Origin: Streptomyces marincola
Lineage (GTDB): Bacteria; Actinomycetota; Actinomycetes; Streptomycetales; Streptomycetaceae
Length of the DNA stretch: 64,000 bases
Assembly: GCF_020410765.1 (NCBI RefSeq)
Contig: NZ_CP084541.1
Coordinates: forward strand, 4,297,001 to 4,361,000
Direction: 5' to 3'
This document shows positions 1-7,694 of the stretch, piece after piece. A program made the position numbers and the translations under genes. The stretch's first letter is position 1. Each line of letters begins with the position of its first letter. Under the pieces are notes generated by a model. The model was not told the DNA's origin. It did no database searches and saw nothing but the letters and a program-made list of their open reading frames with translations.

Positions 1-42
1 AAGGTGCTCGGCATGGCCCGCGCCGTGGTGAGGCTGGCCTGA
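1..42 (+). CDS. C-terminal end of a gene cut by the window edge, possibly a MaoC-like dehydratase
   Basis: Only the last 13 codons and the TGA stop are present, ending in VLGMARAVVRLA. The reading frame is open from base 1 and stops 46 bases before murB on the same strand. From memory, streptomycetes carry a MaoC-fold (hot-dog) dehydratase directly before murB, often with a similar Arg/Ala/Val-rich end. The assignment rests on this context alone, because no catalytic motif lies inside the window. Confidence 0.45.
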   Translation, partial: KVLGMARAVVRLA

Positions 43-88
43 GCCGCCGGCGGTCGTTCCCCGCGCCCCACCGGCCTATCCTGGCCTC

Positions 89-1144
89 GTGCACGTGATC
101 GAGAACGCCCCGCTCGCCCCGTTGACCACGCTGCGACTCGGCGGCCCCGCGCGGCGCCTGGTCACCGCGGTCACCGATGAACAGGTGATCGAGGCCGTCC
201 GCGAGGCCGACGCCGCCGGGACCCCGCTGCTGATCATCGGCGGCGGGAGCAATCTCGTCATCGCCGACTCCGGCTTCCCCGGCACCGCGCTGCGCGTGGC
301 GACCACGGGCTTCCGCCTCGACGGCACCCTGCTCGAACTCGCCGCGGGCGAGACCTGGGCCGACGCCGTCGCGCGGACCGTCGACGCGGGGCTCGCCGGC
401 ATCGAGTGCCTGGCCGGCATCCCCGGCTCCGCGGGCGCCACGCCGATCCAGAACGTCGGCGCCTACGGCCAGGAGGTGTCCTCCACCGTCACCGAGGTCG
501 TCGCCTACGACCGCGCCGACCGCACCACGCGCACCATCCCGGCCGCCGCGTGCGACTTCGGCTACCGGCACAGTCGTTTCAAGGCCGACCCCGACCGGTT
601 CGTGGTGCTGCGGGTCCGTTTCCGGCTCGAAGACGCCGCCGGGCTCTCGGGACCGCTGCGGTACGCCGAGGTCGCCCGCCGGCTCGGCGCCGAGCCCGGC
701 GGCCGGGTCCCGCTCGCCGCCGCCCGCGACGCCGTGCTCGAACTGCGCGCGGGCAAGGGCATGGTGCTCGACCCCGAGGACCACGACACGTGGTCCGCCG
801 GGTCCTTCTTCACCAACCCCGTGCTCGACGAGGCCGCCTACGCCGCGTTCCTCGCCGCCGTCGCCCGGCGGCTCGGCCCCGACATCCTCCCGCCCGCCTA
901 CCCGGCGGGCCCCGGCCGCACCAAGACGTCCGCGGCCTGGCTCATCGACCGGGCCGGCTTCACCAAGGGCTACGGGACGGGCCCCGCCCGCATCTCGGGC
1001 AAGCACACCCTGGCCCTCACCAACCGCGGCGACGCCCGCACCGCCGACCTGCTCGCGCTGGCCCGCGAGGTGCGCGACGGCGTGCGGGAGGCGTTCGGCG
1101 TGACCCTGGTCAACGAGCCGGTGACCGTCGGCACCGCGCTCTGA
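89..1144 (+). CDS. murB: UDP-N-acetylenolpyruvoylglucosamine reductase MurB
   Basis: This cytoplasmic FAD enzyme reduces UDP-GlcNAc-enolpyruvate to UDP-MurNAc with NADPH, the second committed step of peptidoglycan precursor synthesis. The 351 residues show the FAD-binding segments IGGGSNLVIADSGFPG (about 50-65) and AGIPGSAGATPIQNVGAYG (about 111-129). The catalytic serine motif AGSFFTNP places Ser239 as the proton donor, and Glu343 in NEPVTVG fits the conserved C-terminal glutamate. The start is a GTG at 89; another in-frame GTG at 95 would remove only two residues. The gene stands behind a probable dehydratase gene and converges on add. Confidence 0.97.
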   Translation: MHVIENAPLAPLTTLRLGGPARRLVTAVTDEQVIEAVREADAAGTPLLIIGGGSNLVIADSGFPGTALRVATTGFRLDGTLLELAAGETWADAVARTVDAGLAGIECLAGIPGSAGATPIQNVGAYGQEVSSTVTEVVAYDRADRTTRTIPAAACDFGYRHSRFKADPDRFVVLRVRFRLEDAAGLSGPLRYAEVARRLGAEPGGRVPLAAARDAVLELRAGKGMVLDPEDHDTWSAGSFFTNPVLDEAAYAAFLAAVARRLGPDILPPAYPAGPGRTKTSAAWLIDRAGFTKGYGTGPARISGKHTLALTNRGDARTADLLALAREVRDGVREAFGVTLVNEPVTVGTAL

Positions 1145-1174
1145 CCCCGCGGCCGGCCGCGCCCCGCGGGCGCG

Positions 1175-2203
1175 TCACGACGCGAGCCACGCGTCGATGT
1201 CGAGCAGGATCTTCTCCCGCACCTCCTCGGGCGCCGCCGAGGCCCGCACGGACTGCCGCGCCAGCTCGGCGAGTTCCGCGTCCGTGAACCCGTGGTGCTC
1301 GCGCGCGATCTCGTACTGCGCGGCCAGCCGCGAGCCGAAGAGCAGCGGGTCGTCGGCGCCCAGCGCCATCGGCACCCCGGCCTCCCACAGCTGCCGCAGC
1401 GGCACCTGGGCGAACGTGTCGTACACGCCGAGGGCCACGTTCGACGCCGGGCACACCTCGCACGTCACCCCCGACCCGGCCAGCCGCTCCAGCAGGCGCG
1501 GGTCCTCCACGGCCCGCACGCCGTGCCCGATCCTGGCCGCCCGCAGGTCGTCGAGGCAGTCCCGCACGCTCGCAGGGCCGGAGAGCTCGCCGCCGTGCGG
1601 CGCCGCGAGCAGCCCGCCCTCCCTGGCGATCGCGAACGCCCGGTCGAAGTCACGTGCGAAGCCCCGGCGTTCGTCGTTGGACAGCCCGAAGCCCACGATG
1701 CCGCGATCGCGGTGGCGCACCGCGAGCCGCGCCAGCGTCCTGGCGTCGAGCGGGTGCCTGATGCGGCTGGCCGCGATCACCACCCGCATCCCAAGACCCG
1801 TCTCGCGCGAGGTGGTCTCCACCGCGTCGAGGATGATGTCGAGCGCCGGCGTGAGGCCGCCGAGCCGCGGCGCGTACGAGGTCGGGTCCACCTGGATCTC
1901 CAGCCAGCGGGAGCCGTCCCTGATGTCCTCCTCCGCGGCCTCGCGCACCAGGCGCCTGATGTCGTCGGGCGACCGCAGGCACGAGCGTGCGATGTCGTAC
2001 AGCCGCTGGAAGCGGAACCAGCCGCGTTCGTCCGTGGCCCGCAACTGCGGCGGCTCCCCGCCGCTCAGCGCCTCGGGGAGGCGCACGCCGTACCGGTCGG
2101 CCAGTTCGAGCAGGGTGGCCGGGCGCATCGAGCCGGTGAAGTGCAGATGCAAATGGGCCTTGGGCAGTGAGCGCAGGTCACGGACGGGGGCGACACGATC
2201 CAT
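1175..2203 (-). CDS. add: adenosine deaminase
   Basis: This zinc hydrolase deaminates adenosine (and deoxyadenosine) to inosine in purine salvage. Starting at the ATG at 2203 gives 342 residues. An upstream in-frame GTG at 2221 would add six residues, but the shorter form begins like family members. Metal ligands are visible in HLHFTGS (His19, His21). The catalytic glutamate is Glu206 in HGGE, and later motifs are GHGVRA and GADDPLLFGS, with the metal-binding Asp in DDP. The gene is convergent with murB, with only 30 bases between the stops. It lies 66 bases downstream of the aminotransferase gene on the same strand, so the two may share a transcript. Confidence 0.93.
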   Translation of the reverse strand: MDRVAPVRDLRSLPKAHLHLHFTGSMRPATLLELADRYGVRLPEALSGGEPPQLRATDERGWFRFQRLYDIARSCLRSPDDIRRLVREAAEEDIRDGSRWLEIQVDPTSYAPRLGGLTPALDIILDAVETTSRETGLGMRVVIAASRIRHPLDARTLARLAVRHRDRGIVGFGLSNDERRGFARDFDRAFAIAREGGLLAAPHGGELSGPASVRDCLDDLRAARIGHGVRAVEDPRLLERLAGSGVTCEVCPASNVALGVYDTFAQVPLRQLWEAGVPMALGADDPLLFGSRLAAQYEIAREHHGFTDAELAELARQSVRASAAPEEVREKILLDIDAWLAS

Positions 2204-2269
2204 TCCCAGATCTTGCCGCACACCCGCCCGCGACCGGTAGTCGAGTGCCCGCCGCGTGCCCGGCGGGAC

Positions 2270-3499
2270 TCAGCCCGCGGCCTCGCCCAGCAGCTTCTGG
2301 AGCCGCGAGACGCCCTCGACGAGGTCGTCGTCGCCCAGCGCGTAGGACAGCCGCAGGTAGCCGGGTGTGCCGAACGCCTCACCCGGCACGACCGCGACCT
2401 CGGCCTCTTCGAGCAGCACGCCCGCGAGTTCGAGGGTGGTCTCGGGCCGCCGGCCGCGGATCTCCCGGCCCAGCAGCGCCTTCACGGACGGGTAGGCGTA
2501 GAACGCCCCCTCGGGCTCCGGGCAGTCAACGCCGTCGATCTCGTTCAGCATGCGCACGATCGTGCGGCGCCGCCGGTCGAACGCCTCCCGCATGCGCTCC
2601 ACCGCGGTCAGGTCGCCCGAGACGGCCGCGAGCGCCGCGGCCTGCGCCACGTTGCTGACGTTGGAGGTGGCGTGCGACTGGAGGTTCGTCGCCGCCTTGA
2701 TCACGTCCTTGGGGCCGATCAGCCAGCCCACCCGCCAGCCGGTCATCGCGTAGGTCTTGGCGACGCCGTTCACCACGACGCAGCGGTCCGCCAGCTCGGG
2801 CACCGCGACCGGCAGCGACGTCGCGCTCGCCCCGCCGTACACCAGGTGCTCGTAGATCTCGTCGGTCAGCACCCACAGGCCGTGCTCCGCCGCCCAGCGG
2901 CCGATCTCCTCGGTCTGCTCGCGGGAGTACACCGCGCCCGTCGGGTTGGACGGCGAGACGAACAGCAGCACCTTCGTGCGCTCGGTGCGGGCCGCCTCAA
3001 GCTGCTCGACCGACACCCGGTAGCCGGTCGTCTCGTCGGCGACGACGTCCACGGGAACGCCACCGGCCAGCCGGATCGACTCGGGGTAGGTGGTCCAGTA
3101 CGGAGCGGGGACGATGACCTCGTCGCCCGGGTCGAGCAGCGCCGCGAACGCCTCGTAGATCGCCTGCTTGCCGCCGTTGGTCACCAGCACCTGCGCCGGG
3201 TCCACGCGGTACCCGGAGTCGCGCAGCGTCTTCGCGGCCAGCGCCTCCTTCAGCTCCGGCAGCCCGCCCGGCGGCGTGTAGCGGTGGAAGCGCGGCGTGC
3301 GGCACGCCTCGACGGCGGCGTCGACGATGTACTCGGGCGTCGGGAAGTCGGGCTCGCCGGCGCCGAAGCCGATCACCGGTCGCCCGGCGGCCTTCAGGGC
3401 CTTGGCCTTGGCGTCCACCGCCAGGGTCGCGGACTCGGAGATGGCGCCGATCCGGGCCGAGACCCGGCGGCCGACAGGGGAAGATGATGCGGCACTCAT
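2270..3499 (-). CDS. aspC: pyridoxal-phosphate aspartate aminotransferase (class I/II)
   Basis: This PLP enzyme of the aminotransferase I family transfers the amino group between aspartate and 2-oxoglutarate; some relatives also act on prephenate. The 409-residue form starts at the ATG at 3499. Landmarks are FGAGEPDFPTP near the N terminus, VTNGGKQAIYE, the ring-stacking region APYWTTYP, SPSNPTGAV, TDEIYEHLVY, and the Schiff-base lysine Lys248 in NGVAKTYAMTGWRVGW. The C-terminal substrate-carboxylate arginine lies in GYLRLSYA. The frame stays open upstream to 3616, but the extra residues are low-complexity and unlike the family. Its 5' end abuts the tRNA-Trp promoter region, and it is transcribed away from secE-nusG. 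Confidence 0.93.
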   Translation of the reverse strand: MSAASSSPVGRRVSARIGAISESATLAVDAKAKALKAAGRPVIGFGAGEPDFPTPEYIVDAAVEACRTPRFHRYTPPGGLPELKEALAAKTLRDSGYRVDPAQVLVTNGGKQAIYEAFAALLDPGDEVIVPAPYWTTYPESIRLAGGVPVDVVADETTGYRVSVEQLEAARTERTKVLLFVSPSNPTGAVYSREQTEEIGRWAAEHGLWVLTDEIYEHLVYGGASATSLPVAVPELADRCVVVNGVAKTYAMTGWRVGWLIGPKDVIKAATNLQSHATSNVSNVAQAAALAAVSGDLTAVERMREAFDRRRRTIVRMLNEIDGVDCPEPEGAFYAYPSVKALLGREIRGRRPETTLELAGVLLEEAEVAVVPGEAFGTPGYLRLSYALGDDDLVEGVSRLQKLLGEAAG

Positions 3500-3587
3500 A
3501 GGGGCATCGTCCCAGACGGCGCCCGGGAACGGCACCCTGGTCGCGGGGGGCGGCGCGCTCCCGAACGGGCCTCCTCGCCACTTCCCG

Positions 3588-3617
3588 TTCGACGACAGGC
3601 GTTTCACCACGTACACT
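3588..3617 (+). promoter_or_regulatory. candidate sigma-70-type promoter for tRNA-Trp / secE-nusG
   Basis: TTCGAC and TACACT are separated by 18 bases. Transcription would start near 3624, about 40 bases before the tRNA. This is the best hexamer pair between the aminotransferase start and the tRNA. Confidence 0.45.
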
Positions 3618-3666
3618 CCTCACCGTTGGTCCCTGATGCGGTACGTTGTCGGGCACCACGCGGCAA

Positions 3667-3739
3667 AGGGTCGTAGCTCAATTGGTAGAGCACTGGTCTC
3701 CAAAACCAGCGGTTGGGGGTTCAAGTCCCTCCGGCCCTG
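3667..3739 (+). tRNA. trnW: tRNA-Trp (anticodon CCA)
   Basis: A complete cloverleaf of 73 bases can be folded. The acceptor stem AGGGTCG pairs with CGGCCCT with one G-U pair, followed by discriminator G. The D arm is GCTC...GAGC, and the anticodon arm CTGGT-CTCCAAA-ACCAG presents CCA for UGG codons. The TpsiC arm carries GGTTCAAGTCC. The 3' CCA end is not encoded, since CTA follows. tRNA-Trp directly before secE-nusG is a familiar streptomycete arrangement. Confidence 0.97.
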
Positions 3740-3752
3740 CTATCAAAATGAA

Positions 3753-3778
3753 AAGCCGTCCGGGTGGCCGGGCGGCTT
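3753..3778 (+). terminator. hairpin between tRNA-Trp and secE
   Basis: Eleven paired bases (AAGCCGTCCGG with CCGGGCGGCTT, one G-U pair) enclose a four-base loop. There is no strong T run, so it may terminate or attenuate tRNA transcription, or serve as a processing site before secE. Confidence 0.5.
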
Positions 3779-3808
3779 ATGACCATGACCGGGATCAGGT
3801 GAGGACGA

Positions 3809-4087
3809 GTGGCTGGGATCACGGACTCCGTGGAGACGCCAGAGCCCCGAGAGCCCCGGGGCGAGGGCACCGGCCGTCGCGGCCGGCGCGCCAAGAGGGG
3901 GCCGCTCGGCCGCCTCGCCCTCTTCTACCGGCAGGTGATCGCCGAGCTGCGGAAGGTCGTCTGGCCCTCGCGCCGCCAGCTCACGACCTACACCACGGCA
4001 GTGATCGTCTTCGTTGTCGTCGTCATCCTGATCCTGACCGTGCTTGACTGGGGTTTCAGCCGCGTCGTCGAGTACGTCTTCGGCTGA
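3809..4087 (+). CDS. secE: preprotein translocase subunit SecE
   Basis: SecE is the small clamp subunit of the SecYEG protein-conducting channel. The protein has 92 residues with a basic cytoplasmic N-terminal half. The conserved amphipathic segment YRQVIAELRKVVWPSRRQL (about 41-59) is followed by one transmembrane helix (about 64-82, ending near LTVLDWGF). This single-helix form is normal for actinobacteria. The start is GTG at 3809, behind a GAGGACGA ribosome-binding region. It is followed 40 bases later by nusG, the usual secE-nusG operon. Confidence 0.96.
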   Translation: MAGITDSVETPEPREPRGEGTGRRGRRAKRGPLGRLALFYRQVIAELRKVVWPSRRQLTTYTTAVIVFVVVVILILTVLDWGFSRVVEYVFG

Positions 4088-4127
4088 TCTCACCACCTCG
4101 TCCGAAAGTCAGGAAGAAGCAGCTACC

Positions 4128-4934
4128 GTGTCTGACCCGAATCCGTACGACGCCGCGCCCGACGCCGAGGTCGAGGACACCGCCCGCGACACCGAGGCGA
4201 CGGCCGAGGCCGCCGACCGTCCCGAGGCCGACGGTGCCCGGGAGGTCGCGGAGGAGCCGGAGCAGCCGGTGGAGGAGGCCGAGGAGCCGGAACCGGAGCA
4301 GGAGCAGTCCGCGCCGGTCGACCCCGTGGCCGAGCTGCGCGAGGAACTGCGCGCCCTGCCCGGCGAGTGGTACGTCGTGCACACCTACGCGGGCTACGAG
4401 AACCGCGTCAAGACGAACCTGGAACAGCGTTCCGTCTCGCTCAACGTCGAGGACTACATCTTCCAGGTCGAGGTGCCGCAGGAAGAGGTCGTCCAGATCA
4501 AGAACGGCGACCGGCGCACCATCAGGCAGAACAAGCTGCCCAGCTACGTGCTGGTGCGCATGGACCTGACGAACGAGTCCTGGGGCGTGGTGCGCAACAC
4601 CCCGGGCGTCACCGGCTTCGTGGGCAACGCCTACGACCCCTACCCGCTGACGCTCGACGAGATCGTGAAGATGCTGGCCCCCGAGGCCGAGCAGAAGGCG
4701 GCCGAGCAGGCCGCGGCCGAGGGCGGCGCCCCGTCGGCCGGCCGCAAGGTCGAGGTGCAGGTCCTCGACTTCGAGGTGGGCGACTCCGTGACGGTCACCG
4801 ACGGCCCGTTCGCGACGCTCCAGGCCACGATCAACGAGATCAGCCCGGACTCCAAGAAGGTCAAGGGCCTCGTCGAGATCTTCGGCCGGGAGACCCCGGT
4901 CGAGCTGAGCTTCGACCAGATCCAGAAGAACTGA
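4128..4934 (+). CDS. nusG: transcription termination/antitermination factor NusG
   Basis: NusG binds the RNA polymerase clamp and affects pausing, Rho termination and transcription-translation coupling through NusE (S10). The chosen GTG at 4128 follows the ribosome-binding site AGGAAGAAG and gives 268 residues. A Glu/Ala-rich acidic N-terminal extension of about 80 residues precedes the NGN domain (starting at GEWYVVHTYAGYENRVKTNL). A linker follows, and then the KOW domain, whose core is VGDSVTVTDGPFATLQATI. The acidic extension is typical of streptomycetes and absent from E. coli NusG. The gene is co-transcribed with secE and ends before a strong terminator. Confidence 0.96.
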   Translation: MSDPNPYDAAPDAEVEDTARDTEATAEAADRPEADGAREVAEEPEQPVEEAEEPEPEQEQSAPVDPVAELREELRALPGEWYVVHTYAGYENRVKTNLEQRSVSLNVEDYIFQVEVPQEEVVQIKNGDRRTIRQNKLPSYVLVRMDLTNESWGVVRNTPGVTGFVGNAYDPYPLTLDEIVKMLAPEAEQKAAEQAAAEGGAPSAGRKVEVQVLDFEVGDSVTVTDGPFATLQATINEISPDSKKVKGLVEIFGRETPVELSFDQIQKN

Positions 4935-4955
4935 CACCCGCACGAACGCGGGGGA

Positions 4956-4995
4956 GCCCCCGCCGGCCTGATCCGTGGCCGGCGGGGGCTTCTCG
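4956..4995 (+). terminator. intrinsic-type terminator after nusG
   Basis: A perfect 13-bp stem (4956-4968 with 4977-4989, GCCCCCGCCGGCC and its complement) has an eight-base loop and is followed by TTCTCGCT. It separates secE-nusG from rplK-rplA. Confidence 0.85.
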
Positions 4996-5073
4996 CTGCG
5001 CCCGTGCGCGCGGCCCGGCGGGGCCGCGGAAGGGTGCGGGGGCCGCCGTTCCCGTGCCCGGTGGGCCGCCGAT

Positions 5074-5102
5074 TTTGGCCGGGTGGCGTCAGCCGCTACC
5101 GT
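5074..5102 (+). promoter_or_regulatory. candidate promoter for rplK-rplA
   Basis: TTTGGC and TACCGT are 17 bases apart. Transcription would start near 5109, leaving a leader of about 77 bases before rplK. In other bacteria such a leader can carry an L1-binding autoregulatory site, but I cannot identify one confidently here. Confidence 0.4.
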
Positions 5103-5185
5103 GGTGCGGTATGCCTGCGCGCGGCCTGGGGGAGAGCCGGCCCGCGGGGCACTCGGAAAAACCTCAAGACCCGGAGGGCGAGCGC

Positions 5186-5617
5186 ATGCCGCCAAGGAAG
5201 AAAGTCACAGGGCTGATCAAGCTCCAGATCCAGGCCGGCGCGGCCAACCCCGCGCCGCCTGTGGGCCCCGCGCTGGGTCAGCACGGTGTCAACATCATGG
5301 AGTTCTGCAAGGCCTACAACGCCGCGACCGAGTCGCAGCGCGGCTGGGTCATCCCGGTGGAGATCACGGTCTACGAGGACCGCTCCTTCACCTTCATCAC
5401 CAAGACCCCGCCGGCCGCCAAGATGATCCTCAAGGCCGCGGGCGTGGAGAAGGGCTCGGGCGAGCCCCACAAGACCAAGGTCGCCAAGATCACGCGCGAC
5501 CAGGTCAGGGAGATCGCCACCACCAAGATGCCCGACCTCAACGCCAACGACCTGGACGCCGCCGAGAAGATCATCGCCGGCACGGCCCGTTCCATGGGGG
5601 TGACCGTCGAGGGCTGA
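5186..5617 (+). CDS. rplK: 50S ribosomal protein L11
   Basis: L11 binds the GTPase-associated region of 23S rRNA and, with the rRNA, forms the thiostrepton site. It is also needed for RelA activation. The 143 residues are full length. The ATG at 5186 follows GGAGGGCGA and begins MPPRKKVTGLIKLQIQAG. The proline-rich helix QAGAANPAPPVGPALGQHG (thiopeptide-contact region) is intact. The C-terminal rRNA-binding domain ends with ARSMGVTVEG. The gene lies 88 bases before rplA on the same transcript. Confidence 0.98.
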   Translation: MPPRKKVTGLIKLQIQAGAANPAPPVGPALGQHGVNIMEFCKAYNAATESQRGWVIPVEITVYEDRSFTFITKTPPAAKMILKAAGVEKGSGEPHKTKVAKITRDQVREIATTKMPDLNANDLDAAEKIIAGTARSMGVTVEG

Positions 5618-5705
5618 GCCCCGGCGTTCCCCCGCCCCGTGGCAGGGCCAGGCGCTGGCCCGGACCACGACTCCACGACAACGATCACCACGTGCAGGAG
5701 CAGCA

Positions 5706-6422
5706 GTGAAGCGCAGCAAGAACCTCCGCGGCGCGGACGCCAAGGTCGACAGGACCCGCGTCTACGCGCCGCTTGAGGCGGTCCGGCTCGCCAAGGACAC
5801 CTCGACCACCAAGTTCGACGCGACCGTCGAGGTCGCCATGCGCCTGGGCGTCGACCCGCGCAAGGCCGACCAGATGGTCCGCGGCACCGTCAACCTGCCG
5901 CACGGCACCGGCAAGACCGCCCGGGTCCTGGTCTTCGCCACCGGTGAGCGCGCGGCTGCGGCGGAGGCCGCGGGCGCCGACATCGTCGGCACCGACGAGC
6001 TGATCGAGGAGGTCGCGGGCGGCCGTCTCGACTTCGACGCGGTCGTCGCGACGCCGGACCTGATGGGCAAGGTCGGCCGTCTCGGCCGGGTGCTCGGCCC
6101 CCGCGGTCTGATGCCGAACCCGAAGACCGGCACCGTCACCCCCGACGTGGCCAAGGCCGTCACCGACATCAAGGGCGGCAAGATCGAGTTCCGCGTCGAC
6201 AAGCACGCGAACCTGCACTTCGTGATCGGCAAGGTGTCGTTCGCCGAGGCGCAGCTCGTGGAGAACTACGCGGCGGCGCTTGAGGAGATCCTCCGGCTCA
6301 AGCCGTCGGCGGCCAAGGGCCGTTACCTGAAGAAGGCGATCATCACCACCACCATGGGCCCGGGCGTGCCGGTCGACACCAACCGCACCCGCGACTTCAT
6401 GGCGGAGGAGACCGCCGTCTGA
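5706..6422 (+). CDS. rplA: 50S ribosomal protein L1
   Basis: L1 forms the mobile stalk near the ribosomal E site and, in bacteria studied, represses its own L11-L1 mRNA. The 238 residues match the family. The conserved core includes PDLMGKVGRLGRVLGPRGLM and PNPKTGTVT, and the C-terminal segment contains TMGPGVPVD. The ATG follows a GCAGGAGCAGC ribosome-binding region. It is second in the rplK-rplA unit and is closed by a classical terminator. Confidence 0.98.
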   Translation: MKRSKNLRGADAKVDRTRVYAPLEAVRLAKDTSTTKFDATVEVAMRLGVDPRKADQMVRGTVNLPHGTGKTARVLVFATGERAAAAEAAGADIVGTDELIEEVAGGRLDFDAVVATPDLMGKVGRLGRVLGPRGLMPNPKTGTVTPDVAKAVTDIKGGKIEFRVDKHANLHFVIGKVSFAEAQLVENYAAALEEILRLKPSAAKGRYLKKAIITTTMGPGVPVDTNRTRDFMAEETAV

Positions 6423-6447
6423 TTCCGCCGTACGTCCCGTATGGCAG

Positions 6448-6488
6448 GCCCGTCCCCGTTTCGTCACAGAGCGGGGGCGGGCGTTTTT
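6448..6488 (+). terminator. intrinsic terminator after rplA
   Basis: An 11-bp stem (6448-6458 with 6472-6482) with one G-U pair has a 13-base loop and is followed by GTTTTT, one of the few T-tracts in the window. It isolates rplKA from the lipoprotein gene. Confidence 0.85.
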
Positions 6489-6563
6489 GTTGCCTTCGTG
6501 CTCGGTTAGCGTGACGCTTGTACGAAGAAAGCGTCGGCACCTCACGGAAAAGGCGGAGAGACC

Positions 6564-7457
6564 ATGCCTTCCACACGCAAGGTCGCGCTGGGCGCCGCGA
6601 CGGCCGCACTGCTCGCCGGCTCGGCCGCGTGCGGTGACGCCGGCGGGTCGGGTGACGGCGGCGGGGGGCAGGGCAGCGCCGCGTTCGACGCGGTCTCGCT
6701 CGCCGCGGAGACCACCAGGGAGGTGACCTCGGCCGAGTTCGTCGCCACCATGCGCGCGCCGGAGTCGATGGGCGGCGACATGGAGATGACGGGTTCCATG
6801 GCCTGGGAGTCCGAGCTGGCCATGGACCTGATGGTCAGTGGTTCCGCGCTCGAAGCCGACCCCGCGGCGCCCGAGGAGGTGCCGGTCGTGTGGGTCGACG
6901 ACGTGATGTACATGGACCTCGGGGAGGCGTTCGCGGCCGGGAGCGGCGGGCGCACGTGGGTCTCGTTCGACCCGATGGCGCTCGCCGAGGAGATCGGGGA
7001 CGAGTCGGTCGCCGGGACCATGTCGTTCGGCCTCGACTCCGCGAACCAGGACCCGGCCCAGCAGCTGGCGCTGCTGCTTGAGTCGCCCGAGATCGAACTG
7101 GTCGGCGAGGAGACGCTGGACGGGGCCGAGGTCAGCCACTACCGGGGCACCATCACCACCGAGGACGCCCTCGGCAGCGGGGGCGCCGACTTCCTCACCG
7201 AGGAGGAGCGCGCCCGGCTCGTCGACGCCATGAGCGAGCAGGGCATCGACGACTACCACCTGGACGTGTGGGTCGACGAGAACGACCTGCCGGTGCGCAT
7301 CCACCAGACGTACTCGACGGACCAGGGCCCGGTGGAGTACGAGGTCGCCTACCGCGACTTCGGCACCGAGGTGGCCGTCGAGACGCCGCCCGCCGAGGAG
7401 ACCATCGACTTCATGCAGCTGCTCCAGCAGCTGCGTACCGGGCTGGAACAGGGCTGA
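6564..7457 (+). CDS. secreted lipoprotein, LppX/LprG-like fold suspected
   Basis: This is a 297-residue predicted exported lipoprotein. A basic start (MPSTRKVALGAATAALLAG) and hydrophobic stretch lead to a lipobox-like SAAC with Cys23, followed by a Gly/Asp-rich tether. The mature part (about 40-290) alternates beta-type segments such as TREVTSAEFVATM, WVDDVMYMDLG and DYHLDVWVDENDLPVRIHQ, which resembles LppX/LprAFG or LolA-like proteins that bind hydrophobic ligands or carry lipids. The ATG follows GGCGGAGAG. It sits alone between the rplA terminator and the rplJ promoter, an arrangement I recall in streptomycetes. Substrate and role are unknown; lipid anchoring is a confident reading, the fold less so. 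Confidence 0.75.
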   Translation: MPSTRKVALGAATAALLAGSAACGDAGGSGDGGGGQGSAAFDAVSLAAETTREVTSAEFVATMRAPESMGGDMEMTGSMAWESELAMDLMVSGSALEADPAAPEEVPVVWVDDVMYMDLGEAFAAGSGGRTWVSFDPMALAEEIGDESVAGTMSFGLDSANQDPAQQLALLLESPEIELVGEETLDGAEVSHYRGTITTEDALGSGGADFLTEEERARLVDAMSEQGIDDYHLDVWVDENDLPVRIHQTYSTDQGPVEYEVAYRDFGTEVAVETPPAEETIDFMQLLQQLRTGLEQG

Positions 7458-7458
7458 T

Positions 7459-7488
7459 TTGCCTGGCGCGGGGCCGTTCGCGTAATCT
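7459..7488 (+). promoter_or_regulatory. promoter for rplJ-rplL
   Basis: TTGCCT and TAATCT lie 18 bases apart, starting one base after the stop of the lipoprotein gene. The predicted start near 7495 coincides with the beginning of the L10 leader structure, which supports the call. Confidence 0.65.
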
Positions 7489-7497
7489 CGTCCGGTA

Positions 7498-7645
7498 GCC
7501 AAAGACCGCTGGTTGCCATCCGGGATTCCGTGCGAATCCTGTGTGGCCGAAGGCTCCGCTGATGCGGACGGCCCGCGCAGGTTGATTCAGCGGGACCCCT
7601 GTGTCCGTCCGCCCTGAGCGCCTGCGCCCGGGGCGTTTCGTTTGT
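7498..7645 (+). ncRNA. L10 leader (ribosomal protein autoregulatory RNA) upstream of rplJ
   Basis: The 5' untranslated region folds as expected for the L10(L12)4-binding leader. A long-range stem pairs CCGCTG (7506-7511) with CAGCGG (7588-7593). It encloses the hairpins GGATTC/GAATCC (7523-7539) and TCCGC/GCGGA (7555-7568), giving a multi-branch junction. After it, 7610-7635 can form CGCCCT/GGGGCG followed by TTTCGTTTG, a plausible attenuator. In the known system, excess L10-L7/L12 binds the leader and reduces rplJL expression. Confidence 0.75.
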
Positions 7646-7694
7646 CCGGTTCCTTCCGTGCGGTCCCGATTGACCCGGAAGGAGGGCCGAGGTT

